Part shown: one piece after another, positions 1-8,890 of the stretch
Layout of the letters: every line of letters begins with the position of its first letter
How positions within the stretch are numbered: position 1 is the first letter of the stretch
Source: Anaerolineales bacterium
GTDB taxonomy: Bacteria > Chloroflexota > Anaerolineae > 4572-78 > J111
Assembly (NCBI GenBank): GCA_020634935.1
Contig: JACKAT010000004.1
Location: 186,001 to 250,000, forward strand
Direction of reading: 5' to 3'
DNA: 64,000 nucleotides
Notes under the pieces: generated by a model
Told to the model about the DNA's origin: nothing
Databases searched by the model: none
The model's input: only the letters and a program-made list of their open reading frames with translations
Made by a program: the position numbers and the translations under genes

Positions 1-3
1 TCA

Positions 4-2559
4 TTAGCTTAAATCGCTCTTGTTATTCCAAAAATTTTCAACTTGTCGAGCCAGCAGCCGGTGTTGAGGCTGCTCCAATTTTTCATCTTGCTTGAAAATA
101 ATTTGAGCTTCCTGTCGAGCCAGTTCCAAAAGTTTAACGTCGGTCAGTTGGACCAGTTTCAGATCAGGCAACCCGCTCTGGCGTGTTCCGAAAAATTCAC
201 CTGGCCCCCGCATCTTCAAATCGGCCTCGGCCAGTTCAAAGCCATTAGTTGTACCTTCTACGGTCTGCAGCCGCTCCTTGACTTCAGGGGTTACGTTATC
301 GGCCAGGAGCAGGCAGAAACTATCGTGTTGGCCGCGTCCGACTCGGCCTCTAAATTGATGCAGTTGAGCCAGGCCAAAACGATTGGCTCCTTCCACCAAC
401 ATCACCGACGCATTCGGCACATCGATCCCCACTTCCACTACAGAGGTCGAAACCAAAATGTGCGATTTTAGATCCTTAAATTGCTTCATGACCTTTTCTT
501 TATCGGCCCCCTTCATCCGGCCATGCAGCAGGCCCAATTTGAGCCGAGGGAAAACCTGTTTTTGCAGGCGGTCATGCTCTTCAATAGCCGATTTGGCCTC
601 GGTTTTTTCAGATTCCTCAACCAGAGGACAGATGATAAAAGCCTGCCGACCTTTTTCAATTTGCGAGCGGATAAAGCTGTAAGCTCGCTCCCGTTCCTGA
701 GGAGTCAGCCAACGAGTTTTGATCGGCTGCCGGCCAGGGGGCATTTCATCGATAATTGACAAATCAAGGTCGCCGTACAGCGTCAACGCCAGCGTTCGTG
801 GAATAGGCGTAGCGGTCATGACCAGCAGGTGGGGATTAAACCCCTTATCGCGCAGGGCGCTGCGCTGCTCAACGCCAAAGCGATGCTGCTCATCGATAAT
901 GGCTAACCGTAAATTTTTAAACGCCACATTGCTCTGGATAATCGCGTGTGTCCCCACCAGAATATCAATCTGCCCTTGAGCCAGTTGGGCCAAGACTTCG
1001 TTGCGTTGCGCCCCGGTTACACTGCCGGTTAGCAATTGAATGTTAATCGACCGGCCTAGCACCTGGCCGATCGGTTCCAACAGCTGCCCCATGCCTTTAT
1101 AATGCTGTTCGGCCAAAATTTCCGTAGGCGCCAGAATGGCCGCTTGCCCGCCATCCAGTACCGCCAAAATCATGGTCACCAGTGCTACCACGGTTTTACC
1201 AGACCCCACATCACCTTGCAGCAACCGGCTCATCGGCACGCTCAATTGCAAATCGGCGATGATCTCATCGATGGTTCGCTTCTGAGCGCCGGTCAACGAG
1301 AACGGGAGCGTTTCGAGAATACGGGTTACAGTTTCCGGCTCAATGGCGATCGGTTGGGTCTCTTGTGTTCGCCATTCGATCCGCTGGCGCAGGACCCCCA
1401 GTTGAATCATCAACAGTTCATCAAAGGCCAAGCGGCGTCGAGCCGCTTCCAAGGTTTCCCAATCGTCGGGAAAGTGGATCTGGCGGACGGCCTCCTCCAG
1501 GGATAGCATTTCCAACCGGCTGCGTGACTCATCCGGCAGGTAATCCGGCAGCCGCCGGCTCCAGTAATTGACCGCATCACGAATCTGTTTACGCAGCCAC
1601 TTTGAAGTAATCCCCTGGGTTAAGGGATAAACCGGCACCAACCGCCCGGTATGGACCAAATCTTTATCCAGTTCTTCCCATTCCGGTGATTGGAACGTCA
1701 GCCGGCCCAGATACTGCTCTACCCGACCACTAAGCACCAATTCCAGGCCCGGCTTGAACGTTTTTTCCAGCCAAGGTTGGTTAAACCATGTCGCTTCGAT
1801 CGTCGCCGTGCCGTCAGTCAAAATAGACGTGATCATCGAGCGATTATTACGCGTCTGCCGCTTACGTGTTTCCCACACCTGCCCGATAATCGTTACATCT
1901 TCATTGTATTGCAGTTGGTTGATCGGCTTCAACGCCCGATAATCGTCATATCGGCGCGGGTAATGTTTCAAAAAATCTTCAATGCACACGATACCCAGAT
2001 TAGCCAGCTTACGAGCCATACCGTCTTTGATACCTGGCAGCTTGGTGACAGGCGAGTCCAGCCCGGTACTGGTAAAATCTCGGTCAGAAGCACTGTTTTG
2101 CGATCGATTTGAGGTTGAAGTAGCTCCGTTGCTTCTACTGGTCGGTTTTGCGTCGCTCCGAGAATTTCTTTTAGGAGCAGCGGAGCGAGGCGTTGGTTTG
2201 GCCTGCGGTTTAGCTTTCGCTTCTGCCGGCTCCGGTTGGCTTGCCACCTCCTCGGAGGGCGTATTATTTTTCGCAGGAGATGAATCAGACTCGCCTACCT
2301 GGTTGGCTTTGTGAAGCTTGACCAGAATTTGATGAATAAAGGTAGGGCGATCAGGGTCGTCAATATCCGGGTAGCGACCTAAGTCTTGCACAACTTCTTC
2401 TATGATACGACGTTCGTTTTCGGTAGAGGCTTCTTGTAACGCTTCTTCGGACCAGTTGGGCGCCAATTTTTCGAGACCACCCATCACCGCTTTGTTTTTG
2501 TACCCCAGCCTCTTTTCTTGGGTCAGCATCCGGCTCAGTTTATCAAATGTAGGGAGCAT
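4..2559 (-). CDS. recG: ATP-dependent DNA helicase RecG
   Basis: RecG remodels branched DNA (fork reversal, Holliday junction migration) in recombination and repair. Seen: 851 aa; Walker A GDVGSGKT at residues 449-456 and the DEQH box at 556-559 are the superfamily 2 helicase core; the OB-fold wedge region precedes it from about residue 170 (KLPGIKDGMARKL onward); a C-terminal helicase domain contains the QFRGRVGRG motif. The protein is longer than the usual 680-780 aa because of an N-terminal extension: about 88 ordered-looking residues and then a Ser/Pro/Lys-rich linker (about 90-165). It is last in a likely operon with fakA-like and degV genes, 17 bp after degV. A DAK2-gene/recG neighbourhood is also known in Firmicutes (yloV-recG), which supports the grouping. 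The stop codon is at the very edge of the window. Confidence 0.97.
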   Translation of the reverse strand: MLPTFDKLSRMLTQEKRLGYKNKAVMGGLEKLAPNWSEEALQEASTENERRIIEEVVQDLGRYPDIDDPDRPTFIHQILVKLHKANQVGESDSSPAKNNTPSEEVASQPEPAEAKAKPQAKPTPRSAAPKRNSRSDAKPTSRSNGATSTSNRSQNSASDRDFTSTGLDSPVTKLPGIKDGMARKLANLGIVCIEDFLKHYPRRYDDYRALKPINQLQYNEDVTIIGQVWETRKRQTRNNRSMITSILTDGTATIEATWFNQPWLEKTFKPGLELVLSGRVEQYLGRLTFQSPEWEELDKDLVHTGRLVPVYPLTQGITSKWLRKQIRDAVNYWSRRLPDYLPDESRSRLEMLSLEEAVRQIHFPDDWETLEAARRRLAFDELLMIQLGVLRQRIEWRTQETQPIAIEPETVTRILETLPFSLTGAQKRTIDEIIADLQLSVPMSRLLQGDVGSGKTVVALVTMILAVLDGGQAAILAPTEILAEQHYKGMGQLLEPIGQVLGRSINIQLLTGSVTGAQRNEVLAQLAQGQIDILVGTHAIIQSNVAFKNLRLAIIDEQHRFGVEQRSALRDKGFNPHLLVMTATPIPRTLALTLYGDLDLSIIDEMPPGRQPIKTRWLTPQERERAYSFIRSQIEKGRQAFIICPLVEESEKTEAKSAIEEHDRLQKQVFPRLKLGLLHGRMKGADKEKVMKQFKDLKSHILVSTSVVEVGIDVPNASVMLVEGANRFGLAQLHQFRGRVGRGQHDSFCLLLADNVTPEVKERLQTVEGTTNGFELAEADLKMRGPGEFFGTRQSGLPDLKLVQLTDVKLLELARQEAQIIFKQDEKLEQPQHRLLARQVENFWNNKSDLS

Positions 2560-2576
2560 AGCATCTTTTTCTTACA

Positions 2577-3437
2577 TCAAAAACTCATACCTTCATAAAC
2601 TACAATTCCAACCGCATTGGGCCCAATGCGGGTGGCCAAATCAGGGCCATATTGAATGACAGGGAATTGCAGCTTAGGAAAGCTCTGTTCCAATCGTTCT
2701 TTCAGCAGTTTGGCTTCTTTACTTGGCTGTTTACTGCGCTGAATGATAGCAGTTTGTTCTAAATTATCAAATTCAGCTACAAATTCAAATAATTTTTCCA
2801 GCGCTTTTTCCGTTGTCCGCACCTTTTCCAGGGGAATGATATCTCCATCTTCCATGAACAAAATCGGTTTAATGCTCAGCATCGATCCCAAAACGGCTTG
2901 AGCTTTGCCTATACGGCCGCTTCGTTCCAGATAATCCATTGTTTCAACATAGAAGATTAAGTAAATGTGAGGCAGCATGCCACGAACCAGCCGGACGATA
3001 TCATCCAGCGAGGCCCCTTCCCTGGCTGCCCGGGCCGCCGCTTTGACCAAAATCCCCAAACCAACCGACGTTGTCATCGAGTCGACAATCATAATTGAGC
3101 AGCGCCCCATTAAAGCTTCAGCGCCGGCTCTGGCCCGGTGGATAGTATCGCTTAAGTGACTGGAAATATGAATCGACAAAATCTGATCGGTTTCTTTCCG
3201 GTGGATTTCGGCATAAACCTGTTCGAATTCAGCCGGATCAGGGGGATAACTGATCGGAAATTGGCCTGAGAGACCAGCTTTGCGAAACAGCTCTTCTGTA
3301 TCTGTGGCCAGGCCATCTAGCAGCTTTTCGTTGCCTAAGCGAATCTTAAGCGGGACAACATGAATGCCTAACTCTTTGACTTCGCCTGGCTCAAAGTAAG
3401 CCGTACTATCGGTAACAATAGCAACTTTCTGAGACAA
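2577..3437 (-). CDS. degV: DegV family fatty-acid-binding protein
   Basis: DegV proteins bind a fatty acid and, in the Firmicute FakA/FakB system, present it to FakA for phosphorylation. Seen: 286 aa, the usual length; N-terminal VTDSTAYFEPGEVKELGIHVVPLKI-type start of the family (residues 8-32), SSHLSDTIHRA near 92-102 and a second EDD-fold half. The start codon read here is TTG, with GGAG about 11 bases upstream lying in the last codons of the fakA-like gene. The 9-bp gap suggests translational coupling. Family membership is clear; the FakB role is inferred from the adjacent fakA-like gene. Confidence 0.93.
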   Translation of the reverse strand: MSQKVAIVTDSTAYFEPGEVKELGIHVVPLKIRLGNEKLLDGLATDTEELFRKAGLSGQFPISYPPDPAEFEQVYAEIHRKETDQILSIHISSHLSDTIHRARAGAEALMGRCSIMIVDSMTTSVGLGILVKAAARAAREGASLDDIVRLVRGMLPHIYLIFYVETMDYLERSGRIGKAQAVLGSMLSIKPILFMEDGDIIPLEKVRTTEKALEKLFEFVAEFDNLEQTAIIQRSKQPSKEAKLLKERLEQSFPKLQFPVIQYGPDLATRIGPNAVGIVVYEGMSF

Positions 3438-3446
3438 GGTAACTCG

Positions 3447-5069
3447 TTACTCCAATGAAATAATAAAATAAGCGTGGGCCTGTTCTCCGGCGTAAATCTC
3501 TAGCTCGGCATCAGGATAATGAACCTGAATTTCGGCCGTAAGCGTCTCAACTTGATCGGGCCCACTATTTTGTCCCGGATATAGGGTTATCAATTCGTAA
3601 TTTTCAGCTTTAACTTGAGCCAACGCCTCAAGCGCAGCCGTGACCGGATTTAAGCCGGTACATAACAGCCGGCCATCACCCCAAACCGTCACTTCACCAT
3701 TCGACTCGCTGCGTCCATTACGAAGAAACACCCGCTTCCTGACTTCAATTGTTTGGACCTGCCGAGCTGCTTCAGCCATCCGTCGAGCATTAGTGGCCAA
3801 ATCAAACTGCTCATTAAAAGAGAGCAGCGCCGCAACACCCTGAGGCATCGTTTGGGTCGGAACGACCCGCACCACTTTCTGAGAAAGCGCCTGAAGCGGC
3901 TGGGCTATCGAAATTGTATCTCTATCGTTGGGTAAAATCAATACCTGATTCGCTCGAACCTGTTGAATCGCCCTCAGCAAATCATGAGTGTCAACCGGAT
4001 GGCCCAGAACTAAACATTCATTCTGAAAAATCTCGACAAAGCCCAGGCCGGATACTACGGCCACCACGGCCACCGCTGATGCGCCATCGACCGGCTGCTG
4101 TCTGAAGGATTCGGCCTGCCGGCTTAAATTTTCGACAACGACCTGGCTAACCGCGCCAATTTTGGCTCCAAATCGCAGCGGCGGCAGGGGATCGGTGACG
4201 TGAATGTGAACCCGGACCAGTTGCGCTGTACCCACCACCAGCGCCGATTCGCCCAGAGACGCCAGCCGTGTGCGAATGTCATCCAGATCGAGCTGGTCCC
4301 CTTTAAGCAAAAACTGGACATCATAGTACGCCGGAGGCGGCTCGCTGAAAGGTCCCCCTACCGGCGGCGCGATAGCAATCTCGTCGGACGCATCGATAGC
4401 TTCACCGCGTAGATAGCGCAGCCCACCCTCAAAAAGATAGAGCAGCCCTTGCCCACCGGAGTCGGTTACGCCGGCGTTGTCCAGGATCGGCAGCAGTTGA
4501 GGCGTCGCCGCCTGGGCTGTGCGCATAGCCTCTACAATGGTCGTCCACAAGGCGGTCAAATCCGGCGCTACCTGGCTGTTTGCCTCGGCGGCCTCGGCGG
4601 CGGCGCGGGCCACCGTCAACATCGTACCTTCCACTGGATCGATGACATTCAACCAGGCCTGATTGGCCCCTAAGCGCAGCGCCGCAGCCAATTCGCCCCT
4701 GGTAAAGGTCGATTTCCCGGCCAGCCCGGCAGCCAGCCCTTGCAGAAACTGCGACAGGATAACACCCGAATTTCCCCGCCCGCCCATAAAAGCGCCTTGG
4801 GCCAGCGCCTCGGCCATCCGGCCGGCCGCTTGATTTGAAACCTGATCGGCCACTTCGAGTGCGGCTTGCATCGTCAACAGCATATTGGTGCCGGTGTCGC
4901 CATCGGCCACAGGGAAAACATTTAGGTTATTAACATGCTGGACGTGTAACTCCAGCCAGCGAGTTCCCGCCCGGAAAATATGGCCAAGCTCGACTCCATC
5001 GTATCGAAAAATCGGGTGGTTTTCAATTTCAAATTCTTGGAGTAGTGGAATGGAGTTACGGCCTGACAT
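3447..5069 (-). CDS. fakA: DAK2-domain fatty acid kinase, FakA-like
   Basis: FakA phosphorylates a fatty acid held by a DegV-type FakB, making acyl phosphate for phospholipid synthesis. Seen: 540 aa; N-terminal DhaL-type nucleotide domain with NVFPVADGDTGTNMLLTM near residue 48 (Mg-binding aspartates) and GGRGNSGVILSQFLQG near 95; a middle domain; and a C-terminal DegV-like half with ILPNDRDT near 375. The order DhaL-middle-DegV-like matches the family (about 550 aa). It is the first gene of the fakA-degV-recG run and starts with ATG; only a weak ribosome site is visible. A 14-bp palindrome inside a possible promoter lies about 90-110 bp upstream. Substrate is inferred from the family and from degV next door. 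Confidence 0.92.
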   Translation of the reverse strand: MSGRNSIPLLQEFEIENHPIFRYDGVELGHIFRAGTRWLELHVQHVNNLNVFPVADGDTGTNMLLTMQAALEVADQVSNQAAGRMAEALAQGAFMGGRGNSGVILSQFLQGLAAGLAGKSTFTRGELAAALRLGANQAWLNVIDPVEGTMLTVARAAAEAAEANSQVAPDLTALWTTIVEAMRTAQAATPQLLPILDNAGVTDSGGQGLLYLFEGGLRYLRGEAIDASDEIAIAPPVGGPFSEPPPAYYDVQFLLKGDQLDLDDIRTRLASLGESALVVGTAQLVRVHIHVTDPLPPLRFGAKIGAVSQVVVENLSRQAESFRQQPVDGASAVAVVAVVSGLGFVEIFQNECLVLGHPVDTHDLLRAIQQVRANQVLILPNDRDTISIAQPLQALSQKVVRVVPTQTMPQGVAALLSFNEQFDLATNARRMAEAARQVQTIEVRKRVFLRNGRSESNGEVTVWGDGRLLCTGLNPVTAALEALAQVKAENYELITLYPGQNSGPDQVETLTAEIQVHYPDAELEIYAGEQAHAYFIISLE

Positions 5070-5110
5070 AATAGAATTTAGCTTCTGTTCCGGTCACGGT
5101 GTCAATCTTT

Positions 5111-5139
5111 AAAGGCCAGCAACAAACGCTGGCCTTTTT
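5111..5139. terminator. 10-bp hairpin between rlmN and fakA
   Basis: AAAGGCCAGC (5111-5120) pairs perfectly with GCTGGCCTTT (5128-5137) around a 7-base loop. The T-run is better on the plus strand (TTTTT); on the minus strand only TTT follows. It lies downstream of rlmN and just upstream of fakA, so it could end rlmN transcription or act as a leader hairpin of fakA. Confidence 0.5.
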
Positions 5140-5152
5140 AAATTGAAAGAAA

Positions 5153-5181
5153 ATTTTACAGTTAACTGTACTATGATACAA
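5153..5181 (-). promoter_or_regulatory. Possible fakA operon promoter overlapping a palindromic operator
   Basis: On the minus strand TTGTAT (5181-5176) and TAAAAT (5158-5153) are 17 bases apart. The perfect 14-bp palindrome TACAGTTAACTGTA (5157-5170) covers most of the spacer. The -35 matches consensus poorly, so the promoter is tentative; the palindrome is directly visible and placed where a repressor would block RNA polymerase. Confidence 0.4.
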
Positions 5182-5231
5182 CGTTCAACTAAAAAATGCA
5201 AGACTTTTTTTATGGTAACTTGGAGCAAGCC

Positions 5232-6296
5232 CTAATTGACACGCAACAACGGTTCTGTACGTTGGGCATTATGCAACTGACCACAGCCGGCGGCAATGTC
5301 GATACCGCGCCGCAGCCGCACCGTGGTCGAGATACCGGCGGCCAGCAGCCTATCGCGGAAGGCGAAAACCCGCTCGTCCGGCGATCCACTCCAAGGGGAG
5401 TTAGGGGTGGGGTTAAGGGGAATCAAGTTAATATGACACAACAGCCCTTGCACCAAATCGGCAAATTGATCAGCGTGGGCGTCGCTGTCATTGAGGCCAT
5501 CCATTAAGGCATATTCAAATGTGACCCGGCGATGGGTAGCAGCGAGGTAATCTTTGATCGAGGCCATCAGCATTGCCAGGGGATAGCGGCGGTTGACCGG
5601 CACGATGGTGTTGCGCAGCGCGTCGTTCGGCGCGTGCAGCGAGACCGCCAGCCCGACCTGCTCCGGCTCCTGGCTCATGCGCCGGATGGCCGGCGCCAGC
5701 CCCACCGTTGAGACGGTGAGATGCCGCGCTCCCAGGTTGAAGCCGTCGGCGTCGTTCAAGCGGCGAATGGCTCGCCAGGTTTCGGCGTAATTGGCTAGCG
5801 GTTCGCCCATGCCCATAAAAACGATGTTGGTGACACGCTTCTCCTCCTGGCTGAGCTGCCGGGCGTAGTAGAGCACCTGCGCCACAATTTCACCGGCGGT
5901 CAAGTTGCGCATAAAGCCCATTTGGCCGGTAGCGCAGAAGGGGCAAGCCATCGCGCAGCCGGCCTGAGTGCTAATGCACAGCGTCTGCCGGGTATCATAG
6001 CGCATCAGCACCGTTTCAATCCGGCGATCATCCGGCAGGGCAAACAGCGCCTTTTGGGTATAACCGTCCGAGGAGTCGAGAGCAACGACCAACTCAAGCG
6101 GATTGATTAAACAACGCTCCGCAAGCTGCTGCCGCAGTAATTTCGGCAGGCTGCTCATTGCCGAGGCATCGGTAGCGTATTGCTGGTAGAGCCAGTGTTC
6201 AATTTGAGTGGCTCGATAAGCCGGCTGGCCCCAATCGGCGAGCAGCGCTTTTAGCTCGGCCAGGGAAAGATTGAGTAAAAACGGTTTATTGCCCAT
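5232..6296 (-). CDS. rlmN: 23S rRNA/tRNA adenine-C2 methyltransferase RlmN
   Basis: Radical-SAM enzyme that methylates C2 of A2503 in 23S rRNA and A37 in some tRNAs. Seen: the [4Fe-4S] motif CAMACPFC (Cx3Cx2C), the GMGEPLANY motif, and the C-terminal TTVRLRRGIDIAAGCGQL stretch with the second catalytic cysteine. From the ATG at 6296 the protein is 354 aa, the usual length. The frame stays open to 6368, but that would run far into the EcsC-family gene. The ATG at 6296 (or 6299) has AAGAAGG just upstream and overlaps that gene's end by only about 10 bp, so it is preferred. The coupled overlap implies co-transcription with the EcsC-family gene. Confidence 0.96.
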   Translation of the reverse strand: MGNKPFLLNLSLAELKALLADWGQPAYRATQIEHWLYQQYATDASAMSSLPKLLRQQLAERCLINPLELVVALDSSDGYTQKALFALPDDRRIETVLMRYDTRQTLCISTQAGCAMACPFCATGQMGFMRNLTAGEIVAQVLYYARQLSQEEKRVTNIVFMGMGEPLANYAETWRAIRRLNDADGFNLGARHLTVSTVGLAPAIRRMSQEPEQVGLAVSLHAPNDALRNTIVPVNRRYPLAMLMASIKDYLAATHRRVTFEYALMDGLNDSDAHADQFADLVQGLLCHINLIPLNPTPNSPWSGSPDERVFAFRDRLLAAGISTTVRLRRGIDIAAGCGQLHNAQRTEPLLRVN

Positions 6297-7287
6297 CATC
6301 CTTCTTCTTCTTAAACAAACCCAAAATCTTACGCGGGATAAAGCTAATGACGCTCCAAATAAAGACAATGATCGCCCTAATCAACTTGAACAATCCCACC
6401 AAAAATGCGCCCGCCCAGCGGATCGACACCTTGGCCCCTTTTTGGGCCGACGCGCCGGCCACAACCGCGCCCGAACTGAGCGTCGAACCCACCGTGCCAG
6501 CCACTTTACCGGCCTGGCCGGCAATCGCCGAACCGGCGCTTTTGCCGTTTTCGGCCAGCCAGCGGCCAATTTTGCGCTCATCGACCCCGCTGATGGTCCG
6601 CAGGCTGTCGGCCCAACTGCCCATAGCGTCCGGCCCCAGCCGGAAATAGGCATCGGCTCGCTGGCCGATGATATAGGTGGACAGCACATTCGTCCCGGCT
6701 GAGGCGACCACCCCAATCACCGGAATGGCTTTCTCGATGGACTTTTCAGCCAGTTTCTCGCCTAACTTGAGCGAAGCCTGCTGACCGGCACGACGAGCCA
6801 AAGCGGTCGTACCGGCGCTGAGCCCGGTAATGGTCATCACCAGCCGCTGCTTTTCTTCCTCGGTCAGCGGGTAATCGTACAGCGCCGCCAGTTCCAACAC
6901 CAACTCGGCTTGCAGTTTGAAAGTAGCCCCAATATCGGCGGCGACGCCCAAGGTCATCGCCGCTGCCGTGCCAATGCCGGGGATCAGGCCCGCTCCCGAC
7001 GTCACCGCGCCGATAGCCCCGGTGCGCTGGCACTTCTCTCGAATAATCTTCTGGGACAATTGTTCAAGAGTGGCGGTGGGGTTATCTGCTTTGAGTTGCT
7101 CAACCCGTTCTACCGCCGCTTGGAGATCAACATCGCTGACCACGTTGAAGATCATATCCACCAGCGCGTTGGCTTTGGTTTCCACATCCTGGCGCACGAC
7201 CGGCGGTTGGGCGTCGATCTGTTGTAAATCGTGGTCAACCGCCTCGATGATATCTTCGGCTTGGTTTTTGAGGGATTTTTCTGCCAT
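6286..7287 (-). CDS. EcsC family protein
   Basis: EcsC-family proteins are named after the third gene of the Bacillus ecs ABC-transporter locus; their biochemical role is not established. Seen: 333 aa; a Gly/Ala-rich core AGLIPGIGTAAAMTLGVAADI near residues 100-120 that resembles membrane-inserting helices; a central region with the RAGQQASLKLGEKLAEKSIEKAIPVIGVVASAG pattern typical of the family (given here in words: a Lys/Glu-rich amphipathic helix followed by a hydrophobic Gly/Ala segment near 170-205); a C-terminal hydrophobic stretch ending in a KKKK tail (300-333). It overlaps the rlmN start. Membrane association is inferred from composition. Confidence 0.75.
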   Translation of the reverse strand: MAEKSLKNQAEDIIEAVDHDLQQIDAQPPVVRQDVETKANALVDMIFNVVSDVDLQAAVERVEQLKADNPTATLEQLSQKIIREKCQRTGAIGAVTSGAGLIPGIGTAAAMTLGVAADIGATFKLQAELVLELAALYDYPLTEEEKQRLVMTITGLSAGTTALARRAGQQASLKLGEKLAEKSIEKAIPVIGVVASAGTNVLSTYIIGQRADAYFRLGPDAMGSWADSLRTISGVDERKIGRWLAENGKSAGSAIAGQAGKVAGTVGSTLSSGAVVAGASAQKGAKVSIRWAGAFLVGLFKLIRAIIVFIWSVISFIPRKILGLFKKKKDDGQ

Positions 7288-7341
7288 TGGGTTTCCCGTT
7301 GTTTTTAATCGCTAGAAAATGGCGCACACGTAAAATTAAGG

Positions 7342-7821
7342 CTAAGGCTGAGTTCTCGACTCAGGTTTAGCGGCCCCAAATTCTTCCAATATGAGGACTT
7401 CGATTACTGTTTCTAACCGCTTCAATTGTTTATCATTACTTACCCAGGCCGTTGCGCCGCTCACCAAGGCGGTGGCTACTTGTAATGCATCAGCCGGACG
7501 TAAATTATAGTTCGCTCGTAGCTGAGCGGCTTGTCTGGCAACTTCTCGGCTGACCTCGACGATCTTCAAATGCGGAAAGTTAACCAACAAGGCTTCATAT
7601 TGACGAGCGATATCCCCTCGATTAATCCGCCACGGATGAACCGTTAACTCCATCACGACGACCGTTGAAATAACCCCCACGCCTTGACCAGACTCGATAT
7701 ATTTCAGCACGCTGCTCGTTAAGGACAAATAGCGGGGGTTTGCTTCTAGGTGGTAGATAAAAATGCTGGTATCCAGACCAATTACCTGATGGATGGCTAA
7801 TCGTTCGAGGAGATGGGCCAT
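7342..7821 (-). CDS. PIN-domain toxin, VapC type
   Basis: VapC toxins are PIN-fold ribonucleases that cut tRNA or rRNA when released from their antitoxin. Seen: 159 aa; GLDTSIFIYHLE near residues 15-26 with the first catalytic Asp; a mid-chain conserved Glu in VVMELTVHP; RPADALQVATAL near 113-124 with the second Asp; and VSNDKQLKRL near the C-terminus with a third Asp. All acidic positions expected of an active PIN domain appear present. Its start lies inside the end of the antitoxin gene (25-bp overlap), the usual antitoxin-first coupled order. Confidence 0.9.
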   Translation of the reverse strand: MAHLLERLAIHQVIGLDTSIFIYHLEANPRYLSLTSSVLKYIESGQGVGVISTVVVMELTVHPWRINRGDIARQYEALLVNFPHLKIVEVSREVARQAAQLRANYNLRPADALQVATALVSGATAWVSNDKQLKRLETVIEVLILEEFGAAKPESRTQP

Positions 7822-8054
7822 GCCTCTCGTTCCTGGTCGAGATAGGTGGTGGTATCAACATTTTCCCAAATGTCTTTATGCAAACCGGACAGGTGAGCGA
7901 CATAATCTTGAGGTTGGGGCAACAAAATAATCATCCCATCTTGAATATCCACCAACAGGCGGTCACCGGCTTGGATATTAAGTTCTTTCCGAGCCAAGCT
8001 AGGCAGCGCGATTTGGTAGCGATTGCTAACTTTTACGGTTATGGATTGAGTCAT
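7797..8054 (-). CDS. AbrB/MazE-type antitoxin of the VapC pair
   Basis: Small swapped-hairpin DNA-binding protein that neutralises its toxin and represses its own operon. Seen: 85 aa; N-terminal SITVKVSNRYQIALPSLARK (residues 4-23) followed by LNIQAGDRLLVDIQDGMIILLP is the classic SpoVT-AbrB fold; the C-terminal 35 residues (VAHLSGLHKDIWENVDT) look like the toxin-binding tail. Start is ATG with a strong GGAGG eight bases upstream. A perfect inverted repeat lies between the likely -10 box and the ribosome site, fitting autoregulation. Adjacent to and overlapping vapC. Confidence 0.9.
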   Translation of the reverse strand: MTQSITVKVSNRYQIALPSLARKELNIQAGDRLLVDIQDGMIILLPQPQDYVAHLSGLHKDIWENVDTTTYLDQEREAWPISSND

Positions 8055-8065
8055 TGCCCCTCCTG

Positions 8066-8122
8066 CAAAGCAATTAAATACATTTGCTTTGTATTGTAGC
8101 GTTCCTCAAGTGATTAACCAAA
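8066..8122 (-). promoter_or_regulatory. Toxin-antitoxin promoter with inverted-repeat operator
   Basis: On the minus strand TTGGTT and TACAAT (8099-8094) are 17 bases apart. Immediately downstream CAAAGCAA (8066-8073) and TTGCTTTG (8084-8091) form a perfect 8-bp inverted repeat, placed for repression by the AbrB-type antitoxin. The -35 is a weak match. Confidence 0.5.
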
Positions 8123-8670
8123 TTAACAGCAAGTTTCATCTCTTTGACCCAATTTCTCAGAAAGCCGCCAATAACTAAATTAGCCGGCCACGACACGCTG
8201 TCTTCCATCAAATTACCGCTAACGATTGATCATCGTAAGTTCATTACGCTTTACGTTGCATCCGGTCAGAAGTTGCAAAATCGTTGTTGTTTCTGTCAAA
8301 TTTTATACCGTTAGAGGTTACGCCGTTAGAGATTAGCCCGCCCACAGGGAGGGACTTGGCTGGTCCTCCCCTTTTGGGGAGATTTAGAGGGGGGCTAAAC
8401 AGGTCAACCGCGTAAGTCATAACCGTGTTAATTATAACCATAAAACGCCCCTTGCCTAATAAAATTTTTCGGATTTATGCAGCAGACCCGGTGACTGGCC
8501 CTCTATCGCTGTCATTGCCGCGTTGTATTCCCCCCAGCGTTCTCAATTTGAGCCAAAGCGCAGTCGCCTGAGTAATTACCGATGCGAGTTGTCAATTGAC
8601 GGTGTCCGCTCACGTCACCGTCGTTTTTTCCGCCGGATTCGAGGCGTTTCCCACTAAAAACGCCATGTTT

Positions 8671-8843
8671 CCAACGTAACATGCGTCTTCGCCAACTTTT
8701 GCTTCATTTTTCCAACGTAGACCACGTCTTTCCCAACTTTTGCTTCATTTTTCCAACGTAGACCACGTCTTTCCCAACTTTTGCTTCATTTTTCCAACGT
8801 AGGCCACATCTTTTTCAACTTTTGCTTCATTTTTCCAGCGTAA
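8671..8843. repeat. 41-bp tandem array 1 (four copies plus a partial)
   Basis: Copies begin at 8671, 8712, 8753 and 8794 (each opens CCAACGTA and closes TTTTGCTTCATTTTT), with a partial fifth at 8835. Period is exactly 41 bp. Copies 2 and 3 are identical. 41 is not a multiple of three, and no coding frame spans the array. Confidence 0.93.
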
Positions 8844-8875
8844 GACCAGGCGTTTTTAGCTAAAAACGCCTGGTC
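8844..8875. repeat. Perfect 32-bp palindrome closing array 1
   Basis: Bases 8844-8859 are the exact reverse complement of 8860-8875 (centre AGCT, arms containing GACCAGGCGTTTTTAG). A related weaker inverted repeat, GGCGTTT (8643-8649)/AAACGCC (8658-8664), lies at the other side of array 1, so the array sits between two similar palindromes. Confidence 0.9.
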
Positions 8876-8890
8876 TACAAGGGATTCACC

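Noticed and set aside
8244..8441. 65-codon minus-strand frame
   Set aside because: Runs through C/G-rich low-complexity repeat; no ribosome site or family-like sequence.
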